This document shows, one piece after another, positions 35,054-44,623 of a stretch of DNA of 64,000 nucleotides. Under the pieces are notes generated by a model, which was not told where the DNA came from, did no database searches, and saw nothing but the letters and a program-made list of their open reading frames with translations. This DNA comes from Stenotrophomonas sp. Ste86. GTDB lineage: Bacteria > Pseudomonadota > Gammaproteobacteria > Xanthomonadales > Xanthomonadaceae. Each line of letters opens with the position of its first letter. The first letter of the stretch is position 1. The position numbers were made by a program, and so were the translations under genes. Location of the stretch: contig NZ_JALJRW010000012.1 in the NCBI RefSeq assembly GCF_024519465.1, forward strand, positions 1-64,000, read 5' to 3'.

Positions 35054-36202
35054 TCACGCCTTGGGCGTGAGCTTCAGCAGGCGCCCGTTCTTGCCGTCTT
35101 CCAGCAGCCAGATCGCACCGTCTGGGCCCTGCTCCACTTCGCGGATGCGCTCGCCCATGTCGAAGCGTTCGGCTTCATGCGCGCTGTCGCCGTCGAAGGC
35201 CACGCGCACCAGCGCCTTGGACGACAGCCCCCCGATAAAGCCGCTGCCCTTCCACTGCGGGAACTGCGTCCCGCTGTAGATGATGAAACCGGCCGGCGAA
35301 ATCACCGGGGTCCAGCTCACTTTCGGCGCGGCGAATTCGGGGCGGGTGGCGTGGTCGGGAATATCGCTGCCGTCGTAATGGTTGCCGTTGGACACGATCG
35401 GATAGCCGTAGTTGGCGCCGCGCTCGATCAGGTTGAGTTCGTCGCCGCCGGCCGGGCCCATCTCGTGCACCCACAACTTGCCGCGCGCATCGAAGGCGAT
35501 GCCCAGTGCATTGCGGTGCCCCAGCGACCAGACCTGTGCGGCCACGCCGCCCTGCGAGGCGAACGGGTTGTCGGCGGGCACGCTGCCGTCGTCGTTCAGG
35601 CGCACGATCTTGCCGAGGTTGCTGGCCATGTCCTGGGCCGGATCGAACTGCTGGCGTTCGCTGGAGGTGATCCACAGTTTGCCGTCCGGGCCGAACGCCA
35701 GGCGATGACCGAAATGGCCCTTGCCGTCCACCTTGGGCGTCTGCCGCCAGATCACCTTCAGGTCCTTGAGCGTGCCGCTGCCATCGGCGCCCAGGACCAG
35801 ACGCGCGCGCGCCACCGCGGCACCCCGGGTATCGCCTTCACCGGCTTCGGCATAGCTGACGTAAAGCAGCTGATTGCGGGCGAACTGCGGGTGCGGCAGC
35901 ACGTCGCCGAACCCGCCCTGGCCGCCATAGGCCACCTTGGGCAGGCCGCGGATGTCGGCTCGCGTACCCGTCTTGAGGTCCACGTGCTTCAACGTGCCGG
36001 CCTTCTCGCTGACCAGCAGGCTGCCGTCGGGCAGGAAGCTCATCGCCCAAGGCTCGTCGAATTTGGCCACTTCGGTGGCGGCGAAGGGCCACTGCGCCTT
36101 TTCCAGCACGGGGGCGGCGGCCTTGTCGGCGGCCACGCAGGCGGTGGTGAACAGCGGCAGGGTAAGAGTGACGGCGAGCGAAAGCAGGAGCTTGCGGGTC
36201 AT
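35054..36202 (-). CDS. PQQ-dependent sugar dehydrogenase (soluble aldose dehydrogenase, YliI type)
   Basis: 382 aa from ATG 36202 (GGAG before it). Signal region contains a possible lipobox (LFTTAC-VAA). Six-bladed propeller of the GDH/YliI type: DEPWAMSFLPDGSLLVSEKAGTL, GGQGGFGDVLPHPQF, HFGHRLAFGPDGKLWITSSER, and HEMGPAGGDELNLIERGANYGYP, with the His expected at the PQQ site. Oxidises aldose sugars in the periplasm if PQQ is available; no pqq genes are in the window. Confidence 0.88.
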   Translation of the reverse strand: MTRKLLLSLAVTLTLPLFTTACVAADKAAAPVLEKAQWPFAATEVAKFDEPWAMSFLPDGSLLVSEKAGTLKHVDLKTGTRADIRGLPKVAYGGQGGFGDVLPHPQFARNQLLYVSYAEAGEGDTRGAAVARARLVLGADGSGTLKDLKVIWRQTPKVDGKGHFGHRLAFGPDGKLWITSSERQQFDPAQDMASNLGKIVRLNDDGSVPADNPFASQGGVAAQVWSLGHRNALGIAFDARGKLWVHEMGPAGGDELNLIERGANYGYPIVSNGNHYDGSDIPDHATRPEFAAPKVSWTPVISPAGFIIYSGTQFPQWKGSGFIGGLSSKALVRVAFDGDSAHEAERFDMGERIREVEQGPDGAIWLLEDGKNGRLLKLTPKA

Positions 36203-36377
36203 TGGGGATCTCCGTAGGGGGATGCGATGGCCAGCCATGGTTGTACAGCATGCCCATCAACGCGGCGTGGACCATACGTCATCCCGGTAGGCGCGCGGGC
36301 CCGGATCGGCTACCGTTGCCGCGGGCCGCCCGTGGGGTGGCAGGTGCGGCATGCCGCCATCAAATGGAGTTGGATCA

Positions 36378-36815
36378 ATGAAGCAACAGGTGCATAAACC
36401 CTCCCCGGCGTTCATCGCCGCCTCGTGGGCGGCGCTGCTGCTGGGCGCGGCGGCTTATCTGGTCGGTCTGTTCAACGCGGAAATGGTGCTCAACGAAAAG
36501 GGCTACTACCTGACCCTGCTGTTGTTCGGGCTGTTCGCGGCCGTCTCGCTGCAGAAGAGCGTGCGCGACCGCGTCGAAGGTATTCCGGTCAGTGGCCTGT
36601 ACTACGCGCTGTGCTGGTTCGCGCTGCTGGTGTCTCTGCTGTTGCTGCTGGTGGGGCTGTGGAACGCCACGCTGCTGCTGAGCGAGAAAGGCTTCTACGG
36701 CATGGCCTTCGCGTTGAGCCTGTTTGGCGCGGTGGCAGTACAGAAAAACACCCGCGACCTGATGGCCGCGGGTGCCGATGCGCGTGCGATTCCGCCGCTG
36801 CCCAGCGGCGAGTAA
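36378..36815 (+). CDS. YiaA/YiaB-type inner-membrane protein
   Basis: 145 aa from ATG 36378 (GGAG 8 bp before). Four membrane helices in two matching halves: [33 protein letters not shown] and [31 protein letters not shown], each followed by VQKN/LQKSxRD. An internal duplication as in the YiaAB family. Function unknown. Confidence 0.85.
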   Translation: MKQQVHKPSPAFIAASWAALLLGAAAYLVGLFNAEMVLNEKGYYLTLLLFGLFAAVSLQKSVRDRVEGIPVSGLYYALCWFALLVSLLLLLVGLWNATLLLSEKGFYGMAFALSLFGAVAVQKNTRDLMAAGADARAIPPLPSGE

Positions 36816-36841
36816 CGCTGTCAGGCGTGTCGCGCGCTGCC

Positions 36842-37189
36842 TCAGGTACCGCGCGGCACGCCCTTGTCCACATGGGCCTGGCGCAGTGCGGTGGATTCAT
36901 CCCAGCCGCGGCGCACCGCATTGCGCGCCTGTTCCCAGGTCAGCTTGCTCTTGCCGTGTTCCTGCGCCCAGCGCGTCTGCAATTCGGCTTCCACCTGCTC
37001 GTAGGCGCGGATGACATCGTCGGCGCGCGAGTGGTGACCGAGCTGGTAAGCCGGCTCGTAGTCGTCGAAGAACTGGGTGTTGTCGTAATACGGCTCGCTC
37101 GGAAAGCGCTCACGCCAATAGTCCGACACGGCCTGGCGCGGCACGCCGTCTTCCGGCACCCGGCCGGGAATCTGATAATCAGTAGGCAT
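36842..37189 (-). CDS. Hypothetical soluble protein
   Basis: 115 aa, acidic, rich in Tyr and Trp (SDYWRERFPSEPYYDNTQFFDDYEPAYQLG), with a helical C-terminal part. No signal or membrane segment. Not recognised; resembles small stress-type proteins of xanthomonads only in general composition. Confidence 0.6.
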   Translation of the reverse strand: MPTDYQIPGRVPEDGVPRQAVSDYWRERFPSEPYYDNTQFFDDYEPAYQLGHHSRADDVIRAYEQVEAELQTRWAQEHGKSKLTWEQARNAVRRGWDESTALRQAHVDKGVPRGT

Positions 37190-37296
37190 GTGGTAGCTCC
37201 GGTTGGGTGAGGTTCCAGCCTATCCAGACGCCGGTTAACGCAGCGGACCGGCGGAGTGAATGACAGATCAAGTGCCATTCACCGCGCAGGCGTGGT

Positions 37297-38595
37297 TCAG
37301 CCCAGCGGCTCCTTGCGCGGCAGTTTGTAGATGACCGCACCGACGGCGAAGGCGATGCCGGCGGCGGCGATGTTCTGCCAACTGGCGCTGACGAACAGGG
37401 CCACGCACAGCAACAGCGCCAGGATCGGGATCAGCGGGCCGCCGGGTAGTTTCAATGCACCGGGACGGTCGCGGAAACGCCGTGCCAGCACGAGCACCGC
37501 AGCGGCGGTACCGATGTAGGCAAACAGGCGCGTGGTCATCGACAGCAGTGCCAACTGCACGAACGAACCGGACAGTGCCAATGCCAGCGCGATCAGGCCC
37601 TGGGTGATGATCGCCGCGGCCGGCGTGCGGAAGCGTGGATGCACCTGCGCCAGCAGCTTGGGCCCGTAGCCGTCACGGGCCAGCGCAAACAGGAAGCGCG
37701 GCCCCATCATCATCGTGTTGCTGTTGGTGCCGAGGATGGAGATGGTGGCGCCGACGGTGAGGATCAGCGCCAGGGCCTCGCCGCCGAAGCTGGAGGCCGC
37801 ATCGGCCAGCGGCGTCGGTGAACTGGCCAGGCCGGCCAGGGTACCCTGAGCGACCAGCTGCACTGCCCCGTAGATGACGGTGACGCTGACGATCATGGTA
37901 ATCAGCGCGAACGGAATATCGCGGCGCGGGTTCTTGTACTCACCGGCAGCGGCCGGGATGTTCTCGAACCCGGCGTAGGCATACAGCAGCAGCAACGCGG
38001 CCTCGCCCATGCGCTGCAGGTCATGCGGGTCCGGGCGCACGCCGGAGAAGGCCAGGTCCATGTCCACGTAGAACGCGCCGATCGCCACGAACAGCAGCAA
38101 GGGCACCAGCTTGCCGATCACCAGGATCACCCCGGTGCGTGCGGCCGAGCGCACCCCGGCCACGTTGACGGCGGTGAGAAAGCCCAGCGACACCACGATG
38201 ATCGCCACCCGGCCCAGGTCATGCCCGGCCCACGGCCAGAACCGCGCCACTGCATCGGCCAGCGCATTGCTCAATGCTGCCGCCGAGCTGATCCGGGTCA
38301 GCCAGATCATCCAGCCGATCTCGAACCCGGCAAACCGACCGAACGCCTCACGTGCATACAGGTAGCTGCCGCCGGGCTCGTCGAAGTAACTGGCGGCCTG
38401 GGCATAACAGAGCACCAGCAGCGCGACCACGATGCCGGCCGCGACCACGCCCCACAGGCTGAAGGGGCCGAGCAGGGCGACGGTGGCGGCCGGCAGCAGG
38501 TAAATGCCGCTGCCGATCACATCGTTGATCGACAGCCCGACGATCTGCCAGCGGCTGACCGCGCGTTCCAGTTGCGGATCGGCCGGTGTGCTCAT
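37297..38595 (-). CDS. APC family amino acid/peptide permease
   Basis: 432 aa, twelve membrane helices, LeuT fold. Unwound TM1 motif GLSINDVIGSGIYLLP; conserved AGFENIPAAAGEYKNPRRDIPFAL. Imports amino acids or a small peptide by proton symport. Its ATG overlaps the stop of the YkuD gene (38592-38595), so the two are coupled. As the last gene of a peptidoglycan-peptide operon it may bring in the liberated products. Confidence 0.88.
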   Translation of the reverse strand: MSTPADPQLERAVSRWQIVGLSINDVIGSGIYLLPAATVALLGPFSLWGVVAAGIVVALLVLCYAQAASYFDEPGGSYLYAREAFGRFAGFEIGWMIWLTRISSAAALSNALADAVARFWPWAGHDLGRVAIIVVSLGFLTAVNVAGVRSAARTGVILVIGKLVPLLLFVAIGAFYVDMDLAFSGVRPDPHDLQRMGEAALLLLYAYAGFENIPAAAGEYKNPRRDIPFALITMIVSVTVIYGAVQLVAQGTLAGLASSPTPLADAASSFGGEALALILTVGATISILGTNSNTMMMGPRFLFALARDGYGPKLLAQVHPRFRTPAAAIITQGLIALALALSGSFVQLALLSMTTRLFAYIGTAAAVLVLARRFRDRPGALKLPGGPLIPILALLLCVALFVSASWQNIAAAGIAFAVGAVIYKLPRKEPLG

Positions 38596-39401
38596 CGCGT
38601 GTTGTCCTGCTGTGCCGGCAGATTCCAGTCGTATTGCAGCTGCTGGTACTGCGCGCGCGGCAGCAGCACGAACAACGGACGCTGGGCCGGGTCCAGCCAG
38701 GCCAGCAGGCTGCGCATGTGCTCGGGCTGCATCGCCGTGCAGCCTGCGGTCGGCTCACCGGGCGTGCGCCACAGGTGGGCGAAGATACAGCTGCCACGGC
38801 GGGGTTCGGCCTTGGGGTTGTGCTCGATCACGAAGCCCTCGCGATAGCGCACATCCCCCTTGTTGTGCAGGTCCAGCCGCATCGGCTCGGTGGAGCCTTC
38901 CACGGCGTCGGCGCCCACCGCCTCGGCATCGACGATGCGGTTGTAATACGGCGAATCGGGAAAGTCCATGCAGTAGCTGCTGGCCTGCATCGGCTGGTAG
39001 GGCAGGGCCGTGGTGATCTTTGGTGCATAGCCGAAGGCCGGACCGATGCTGAAGATGCCGGCCGGGCTACGGCCATCGCCTTCCTGTTTTACCGGGTCCC
39101 CTGGCTTTATCGGGTCGCCGGGCGGATGCGCGGCAGCGCCCTGGGCCGGCAGCACGCCCACGCCCCAGGCGCTGCCGTTGCGGCCCACGGCCACCTCGAA
39201 TGCGTCACCGTGGGGCGCCCAACCCTTGGGCGTGCGCACATAGGCCTGCAACCGGCCCTGGGTGGCGTCCCAGCCCTCGGTGGTGACCACGATCATCTGG
39301 TGGTGGTCCTGCAGTGGGCCCACCGCCGGGGTGAGCGCGGTGGCAGGCAGGGCGCTGGCGGCCAGCACGACGGCGAAGACGGAGCGGAACAACGGCAGCA
39401 T
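38592..39401 (-). CDS. YkuD-fold L,D-transpeptidase-like exported protein
   Basis: 269 aa from ATG 39401 (GGAG upstream; an in-frame TTG 5 codons earlier is less likely). Signal peptide (VVLAASALPATA). Catalytic site of the YkuD variant: His209 in FAHLWRTPGEP and Cys221 in TAGCTAM. GCTAM instead of SxGCIRM marks the COG3786-like group. It may make or cut L,D bonds in peptidoglycan stem peptides. Starts 30 bp after the regulator gene. Confidence 0.82.
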   Translation of the reverse strand: MLPLFRSVFAVVLAASALPATALTPAVGPLQDHHQMIVVTTEGWDATQGRLQAYVRTPKGWAPHGDAFEVAVGRNGSAWGVGVLPAQGAAAHPPGDPIKPGDPVKQEGDGRSPAGIFSIGPAFGYAPKITTALPYQPMQASSYCMDFPDSPYYNRIVDAEAVGADAVEGSTEPMRLDLHNKGDVRYREGFVIEHNPKAEPRRGSCIFAHLWRTPGEPTAGCTAMQPEHMRSLLAWLDPAQRPLFVLLPRAQYQQLQYDWNLPAQQDNTR

Positions 39402-39431
39402 CGTGGCGGACTCCAAAAGACCAGGTGTCGA

Positions 39432-40280
39432 TCAGGTGTCGATCAGGTGTTCGATCCGTTCCAGGTTCACCCCGAGCTGGCGGTGGCGGTCCGGGTTGGC
39501 GTGGCACAACAGCACGAAGACGAAATCCAGCAGGGACTGCAGCGAAGAACGGTACAGCAGTTGCGCCACGTGCGGCGCCGGGTCGTGCGCGCACACCACC
39601 AGCGAGGCATCGGCGTGCGCGCGCAGCGGGTTGGCGCTGTGCCGGGTGATCGAGATCACCTTGCCGCCCATGTCCTGGAACTGGCGCGACAGCTGGAACA
39701 GCTGCGGCAGCTTGCCAAACTCGGAGAACACCAGCATCGCATCGTTGGCGCGCGCGGCCGACAGGTTGGCCATCATCAGGATCGGGTCGGCGTGGTGCAC
39801 GGTGAGCATGCCCAGCAGCGACAGCCGCATGGCGAATTCGCGTGCGTACAGGCCGTCATCGCCCAGACCGTAGACGAACAGCTTGGGTGCGGCATCGATC
39901 AGCTGCACGATGGCTTCCACGTCGGCCTGCGGATTGGCCAGCCGGGTTTCCTGTTCGGCGGCGGCCTTGCTCAGCCGCAGCCGTTCGGCGATCTGCGCGT
40001 AATCGTTGGCATCGGCCGGTGCAGGCGGGCGTGACTGGGGATCGCTACCGGCGCGGGCGACCGCCTCGCCGATGGAGTACTTCAGATCCGGATAGCCCTT
40101 GAAGCCCAGCTTCTGGCTGAACTTGACCACGCTGGACTGGCTGATCCCCAACGCGCTGGCCAGCTGCTGGGACGAGTAATCGCGCAGCAGGTGGGCGTTG
40201 TCGAGGATGAAGTCGGCGATGCGGCGTTCGATCGCCGACATGTGGTCACGCTCGGAGCGGATTTTCACCAGGGGCGGCAT
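39432..40280 (-). CDS. MurR/RpiR family transcriptional regulator
   Basis: 281 aa from ATG 40280. N-terminal HTH_6 (1-77: ERRIADFILDNAHLLRDYSSQQLASALGISQSSVVKFSQKLGFKGYPDLK) and a C-terminal SIS domain (about 125-250: FVYGLGDDGLYAREF). This group senses phosphorylated sugars or murein sugars; MurR of E. coli controls MurNAc-6-P use. It lies among peptidoglycan-peptide genes and is the obvious candidate for the dyads at 42990-43034. Confidence 0.9.
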   Translation of the reverse strand: MPPLVKIRSERDHMSAIERRIADFILDNAHLLRDYSSQQLASALGISQSSVVKFSQKLGFKGYPDLKYSIGEAVARAGSDPQSRPPAPADANDYAQIAERLRLSKAAAEQETRLANPQADVEAIVQLIDAAPKLFVYGLGDDGLYAREFAMRLSLLGMLTVHHADPILMMANLSAARANDAMLVFSEFGKLPQLFQLSRQFQDMGGKVISITRHSANPLRAHADASLVVCAHDPAPHVAQLLYRSSLQSLLDFVFVLLCHANPDRHRQLGVNLERIEHLIDT

Positions 40281-40326
40281 GGAAAGGGCATCAGGTCCGT
40301 TGGGGAGAGCATACGCAATGCGGCCG

Positions 40327-40398
40327 GTAGAGCCGACCGTTGGTCGGCTGCACAGGACAGGATCGCGCGAAGAGCAGCCACCCATGGGGTGGCTCTAC
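40327..40398. repeat. Two REP palindromes of different core
   Basis: 40327-40350: GTAGAGCC head with GACC/GGTC core. 40374-40398: opposite orientation, CACCC/GGGTG core. They sit between the epimerase stop and the regulator start, inside a presumed operon. Confidence 0.8.
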
Positions 40399-40415
40399 CG
40401 CAGTAATGCAGACGG

Positions 40416-41522
40416 TCACCACCGCGGCGGCGTGATCATCTCCAGCCCGCGTACTTCAGTGATGCCCAGTCCCGGTGCGTCGCTGATGGTGATCTCCGAT
40501 TCGTTGAAGTTGACCCCGCCGGTGACCGGGTTGAACTGCCCCAGCGAGGGGCCGTCCAGGTCCACCTTGGTGATCACATCGCTCTTGGCCACCGCCAGGT
40601 GCACGGCCGCGGCCACGCTGATGCTCGACTCGATCATGCAGCCGATCATGCACGGCACGCCGTAGATCGCGGCGATGTCGGCGATGCGGATCGCATTGGA
40701 CAGCCCGCCGGTCTTCATCAGCTTGATGTTGATGATGTCCGCCGCGCGCTGCTGGATCAGGTCGACCACCTGGCCGGGATTGAACACGCTCTCATCGGCC
40801 ATCACCGGCGTGTTGACCCGGTCGGTGACGTACTTCAGCCCACTGATGTCGGCCGCCTTGACCGGCTGCTCCAGCAGTTCCAGCACCACGCCGGCCTCTT
40901 CCAGGGCGCGCATCGCGTGCACCGCCTGCTTGGCGGTCCAGCCCTGGTTGGCATCCAGGCGCAGCAATGCACGGCCCTGCACCGCCGCATGGATCGCCTT
41001 GACCCGCTCGATGTCCAGCCCGATGTCCTTGCCGACCTTGATCTTCAGCGACTCGAAGCCGCGGTCGATGGCCGACAGCGAATCGGCCACCATCTTGTCG
41101 ATGTAGTCCACGCTGATGGTGATGTCGGTGGTGATCACCGGATCGCCGCCGCCGAGCATGCGGTACAGCGGGGCGTTGTGCAGCTGCGCCCACAGGTCGT
41201 ACACCGCGATTTCCACCGCGGCCTTGGCGCTGGTGTTGCGCTCCAGCGAGGACTGGATCAGCGCGCACACGCGGTTGAGGTTGGCCACGTCCTGGCCGAT
41301 CAGGCGCGGCTTGATGAAGCTGTTGATGGCCTCAATGATCGAGCCGTGGGTGTCGCCGGTGATCACCGCCGTCGCCGGGGCCTCGCCGTAACCGGTGTGG
41401 CCGCTGTCGGTGCGCACCAGCACCACCACGTCCTCGACGGTGTCCACGGTGCGCAGCGCGGTCTTGAAGGGGGTTTTCAGCGGCACGCGCAGCATGCCCA
41501 GTTCGATGTCGGTGATCTTCAT
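40416..41522 (-). CDS. Dipeptide (L-Ala-D/L-Glu) epimerase
   Basis: 368 aa, enolase superfamily. N-terminal capping domain, then the barrel with K-I-K-V-G (catalytic Lys pair region), metal ligands in RLDANQGW, LEQPV and MADESVF, and the opposite-face Lys in NIKLMKTGG. Like YcjG/YkfB, it converts L-Ala-D-Glu from murein to L-Ala-L-Glu in the cytoplasm. Overlaps the upstream NlpC/P60 gene by 4 bp (41519-41522), so the two are coupled; the same pair occurs as ykfB-ykfC in Bacillus. Confidence 0.88.
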   Translation of the reverse strand: MKITDIELGMLRVPLKTPFKTALRTVDTVEDVVVLVRTDSGHTGYGEAPATAVITGDTHGSIIEAINSFIKPRLIGQDVANLNRVCALIQSSLERNTSAKAAVEIAVYDLWAQLHNAPLYRMLGGGDPVITTDITISVDYIDKMVADSLSAIDRGFESLKIKVGKDIGLDIERVKAIHAAVQGRALLRLDANQGWTAKQAVHAMRALEEAGVVLELLEQPVKAADISGLKYVTDRVNTPVMADESVFNPGQVVDLIQQRAADIINIKLMKTGGLSNAIRIADIAAIYGVPCMIGCMIESSISVAAAVHLAVAKSDVITKVDLDGPSLGQFNPVTGGVNFNESEITISDAPGLGITEVRGLEMITPPRW

Positions 41523-42964
41523 TCAGGGGTCTGTGGCCGGATGCGCTGGATGTTGGTGATACGGTCGATGTAGCTGACGGTGTCGCTGGCCATCATCGGC
41601 TCCAGCGGGGTCACCGACACGCCGTTGAGATGGGCCTGCACGCGGGTGCCGTCGGCGCCGAACCAGCTGCCCCCGGTGGTGTCGTGGATCATCCAGGTGC
41701 GGCCGTCGAGATGGCCGAGGGTGACCATCACGTGCCCGGGGATGTAAACCAGGTCGCCGACCTGCAGCTGTTCCACCGCCGCGGTGCGCTTGGCCTGGCC
41801 GTCCTTTGGATCGAAGGCGATGCGGTCCAGCGCCGGGCTGACCGCCTGGGCGCTGGTGTTGCGCGGCACCAGCACGCCGAAGCTGCGGTAGATCTCCGAG
41901 ACGAAGCCGCTGCAGTCGCGGGTGTCGTAGTCGTGGCCCCAGCCGTAGCGTTCGCCGAGGAACTTGAACGCCTGGGTGATCAGGTTGCGCGGGGTCAGGG
42001 GCAGGTAATCGGCGGCGCTGTCCTGCGCGCGCGGCAACAGCGCCGGTACCAGCGACAGGCGGCCGTCGTCGTTGCGCACCGGCAGTTGCACGACGTAAGC
42101 GGCATGCGCCTGCTGGCCGTTGACGGTCTTGTCCTGCGGCCAGTCGGCGATCACCGGCAGGCGCACGCCCATGTCCAACTGCAGACGCGACACGCGGGGT
42201 TCCTCCGGGGTATGGGCGGTGAAGGCGGTAGCGCCGGTGATGACACGGTACGGACCGCGCTGGGCGTAACCGAGCACGGTGGCCGCATCGCCGAGGCCGA
42301 CGAAGCGCTTCTCGATCCATGCCGAATAGCGCTCGCTGGTGATGAACAGCCAGTGGCCATCGGCGCTCTCATGCAGCACCGCTACCGCATCGCCCGGAAA
42401 CAGCGCCGATTCCTGGAAGCGGTCGATATCGGTATCGCCCTGTGTGGTGAACACCCGCAGCGTGGTCGGGAACGCGCGCAGGGCGGCGCGGTGGGTGACC
42501 AGGCCGTACTGCGCCGGACGCTGGGCCGGAACCGCGTCCAGGGCGAGGTTGGCCACGGTGGCGCCGCGCTGGGCGGCGCTGATGCCCTGGCCGTCCGCGC
42601 CGTACAGCGGTTTGGCCGGCCAGGTCGACAGGGTTTCGATCGCGGCCAGCACCTGTGCCCGCGGCAGCTGTGCCGGCAGGGCGCGCAGGTCGTGGATGGA
42701 GCGGTCTTCGGCACGCATCCGCGCGTTCTGCGCGGCGATGCCGGCGCGGTCCAGGATGGGCTGGTCGGCGTTGGGCGCGCGCTGGGCCCAGAAGCCGGGC
42801 GCCAGATAGGCTTCGCGCAGGCCGATGACCCCGCCAAAGTCGGCGTCGGCCAGCGGGCGTGGCGCCTCGGCAGCGGCATGACCGGTGGCAAGCAGGGCGG
42901 CCAGCAGAGCGCCGGCCAGCCAGGACGGCCGCGCAGGGCGGTTGGGGGAAGCCAGGATCCTCAA
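41519..42964 (-). CDS. SH3 and NlpC/P60 domain exported peptidase (YkfC-like)
   Basis: 481 aa from TTG 42964, chosen because GAGGAGG lies 8 bp before it and a signal peptide (WLAGALLAALLATGHAAA) follows; ATG 43012 gives a longer form with no ribosome site and would overlap an operator-like dyad. Two SH3-like parts (about 130-290), then NlpC/P60 with Cys351 in RDCSGF and the His in PGHVMVTLG. Expected to cut gamma-D-Glu-diaminopimelate bonds in murein peptides. First gene of the minus-strand operon. Confidence 0.88.
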   Translation of the reverse strand: MRILASPNRPARPSWLAGALLAALLATGHAAAEAPRPLADADFGGVIGLREAYLAPGFWAQRAPNADQPILDRAGIAAQNARMRAEDRSIHDLRALPAQLPRAQVLAAIETLSTWPAKPLYGADGQGISAAQRGATVANLALDAVPAQRPAQYGLVTHRAALRAFPTTLRVFTTQGDTDIDRFQESALFPGDAVAVLHESADGHWLFITSERYSAWIEKRFVGLGDAATVLGYAQRGPYRVITGATAFTAHTPEEPRVSRLQLDMGVRLPVIADWPQDKTVNGQQAHAAYVVQLPVRNDDGRLSLVPALLPRAQDSAADYLPLTPRNLITQAFKFLGERYGWGHDYDTRDCSGFVSEIYRSFGVLVPRNTSAQAVSPALDRIAFDPKDGQAKRTAAVEQLQVGDLVYIPGHVMVTLGHLDGRTWMIHDTTGGSWFGADGTRVQAHLNGVSVTPLEPMMASDTVSYIDRITNIQRIRPQTPE

Positions 42965-42989
42965 GCGGTCACCCTCCTCGGAAGCGTCA

Positions 42990-43034
42990 GGAATATTTAT
43001 TCCTTTTTTCATCGAAAGCAAGAATAAATTATTG
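42990..43034. promoter_or_regulatory. Two related AT-rich dyads in the divergent promoter region
   Basis: GGAATA-TT-TATTCC (42990-43003) and AGAATAAATTATTG (43021-43034). Read in opposite orientations both begin GAATAAAT; their centres are 31 bp apart, about three helix turns. This is the most AT-rich spot of the surrounding region and separates the two murein-peptide gene sets, so it is a likely joint operator. Confidence 0.6.
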
Positions 43035-43060
43035 ACCGCCTATCGGGCCCGTGTTACACA
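43032..43060 (+). promoter_or_regulatory. Candidate promoter of the transglutaminase-TonB receptor operon
   Basis: TTGACC (43032-43037), 17 bp, TACACA (43055-43060). It overlaps the right dyad. A start near 43067 rules out translation from GTG 43051 and fits GTG 43093. Confidence 0.45.
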
Positions 43061-43092
43061 GCGATTACCACCCGCACCTGGGAAGTGTCGCC

Positions 43093-44580
43093 GTGGATTT
43101 CGCTGCACGCAAACCGCGTTTGCTCCGTTTCGCCCGCTGGCGCGCCGCAGCCTGTCTGCTGTTGGCGCTGCCGCCGCTGTGCGCATGGGCCGGCGCTTCG
43201 CTGCCGGAGGTGATCGCGCAGATCGACCGCGGTGCGTTCGCCACTGCCACCGCGCAGATCGATGCGGCCCTTCACGACACCACGCTCAGCGCTGCCACCC
43301 GCCACGACTTGACCTTCCAACGCGAGCGCATGCGCCGCATGCAACTGGACTTCACCCTGGATGCCGACGCGGCCAAGGCGCTGCTGCGCCGGCAGATCCC
43401 GGACCTGCGCGATGACGAGTTCGCGCGCTGGGATGCGGCCGGGTTGATCGAACACCTGGATATCGATGGCCAGCGCCGCTACTTCAAGCGTGCGCCATCC
43501 AACCTGTTCCGCATCAGCGCTGAAGCACGCGCCCGGCGCACGCCGGATGTGCCATTGCCGACCGACGGGCCCTTCGAGATGCTCGGCCCCCACCACGAAG
43601 AAATCGTCGCCGCTGCCCGCGCCAGTGGTGCCACCAGCGTGGTGCCGCGCCGCGTGGAGGTAACCCAGTCGCTGGTGGTCAAGGCCGATGCTGTGCCTGC
43701 GGGTGCGTCCGTCCGTGCCTGGATTCCGTATCCGCGCGCGATTGCCGGCCAGCAGGAAGATATCCAGTGGCTCACCAGTACCCCGACGGGAGCGCGCATC
43801 GCGCCGGAAAGCGCCCTGCAGCGCACTGCCTACCTGGAGCGCACGGCGGTGGCCGGCACGCCTACCCGGTTCCAGATCCGCTACGCGGTCACCGTGTACG
43901 CCCGGCATGTCCCGATCGATCCGGCCAAGGTTCTGTCCACGCCGAAGGACCCGGCACTGCAGCCGTTCCTGGCCGAACGCGCGCCGCATGTGCTGTTCAC
44001 CCCGGCATTGCGCGCGTTCTCGCAGCGCGTGGTCGGTACTGAAACCAATCCGTACCGCATCGCGCAGAAACTGTTCGATGCGGTGGACCAGATTCCCTGG
44101 GCCGGCGCACGGGAATATTCCACGATCTCCAACATCAGCGACTACGCCCTGCACGCCGGCCACGCCGACTGTGGCCAGCAGACGCTGCTGCTGATCGCGC
44201 TGCTGCGCCTCAATGGCATCCCCGCGCGCTGGCAGTCGGGCATGGTCTACGCCGATGACGCGGTCGGGTACAACAACCTGCACGACTGGGGCGCGCTGTA
44301 CCTGGCGCCGTATGGCTGGGTGCCGATGGATGTCACCACCGGGCGCCTGGACAGCCCGCAGCCGGCACTGCGCGATTTCTACTTCGGCGGGCTCGATGCC
44401 TACCGCATCGCCTTCAACGACGATTTCCAGCAGCCGCTGCAACCGGCAAAGCGCCATCCGCGCTCGGACACGGTGGACTCGCAGCGCGGTGAGGTCGAGT
44501 GGGCCGGCGGCAACCTGTACTTCGATCAATGGAACTACGACTTCCAGTCGCACGTGGTGCCACTGGGGGCAACGCGGTAA
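43093..44580 (+). CDS. Exported transglutaminase-like protein
   Basis: 495 aa from GTG 43093 (GGGAAG 7 bp before; signal peptide follows, cleaved near CAWA-GAS). N-terminal helical domain, a beta domain (VVKADAVPAGASVRAWIPYPR), then the transglutaminase-like core with Cys360 in GHADCGQQTLL, His in NNLHDWGALYL and Asp in PMDVT. Such proteins in the periplasm are often peptidases or amide-bond enzymes. Starts the plus-strand operon next to the TonB receptor. Confidence 0.85.
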   Translation: MDFAARKPRLLRFARWRAAACLLLALPPLCAWAGASLPEVIAQIDRGAFATATAQIDAALHDTTLSAATRHDLTFQRERMRRMQLDFTLDADAAKALLRRQIPDLRDDEFARWDAAGLIEHLDIDGQRRYFKRAPSNLFRISAEARARRTPDVPLPTDGPFEMLGPHHEEIVAAARASGATSVVPRRVEVTQSLVVKADAVPAGASVRAWIPYPRAIAGQQEDIQWLTSTPTGARIAPESALQRTAYLERTAVAGTPTRFQIRYAVTVYARHVPIDPAKVLSTPKDPALQPFLAERAPHVLFTPALRAFSQRVVGTETNPYRIAQKLFDAVDQIPWAGAREYSTISNISDYALHAGHADCGQQTLLLIALLRLNGIPARWQSGMVYADDAVGYNNLHDWGALYLAPYGWVPMDVTTGRLDSPQPALRDFYFGGLDAYRIAFNDDFQQPLQPAKRHPRSDTVDSQRGEVEWAGGNLYFDQWNYDFQSHVVPLGATR

Positions 44581-44623
44581 ACGGCGGTACCCACGATTCC
44601 ATATCTGCAGGAGAGAGCAGGGA

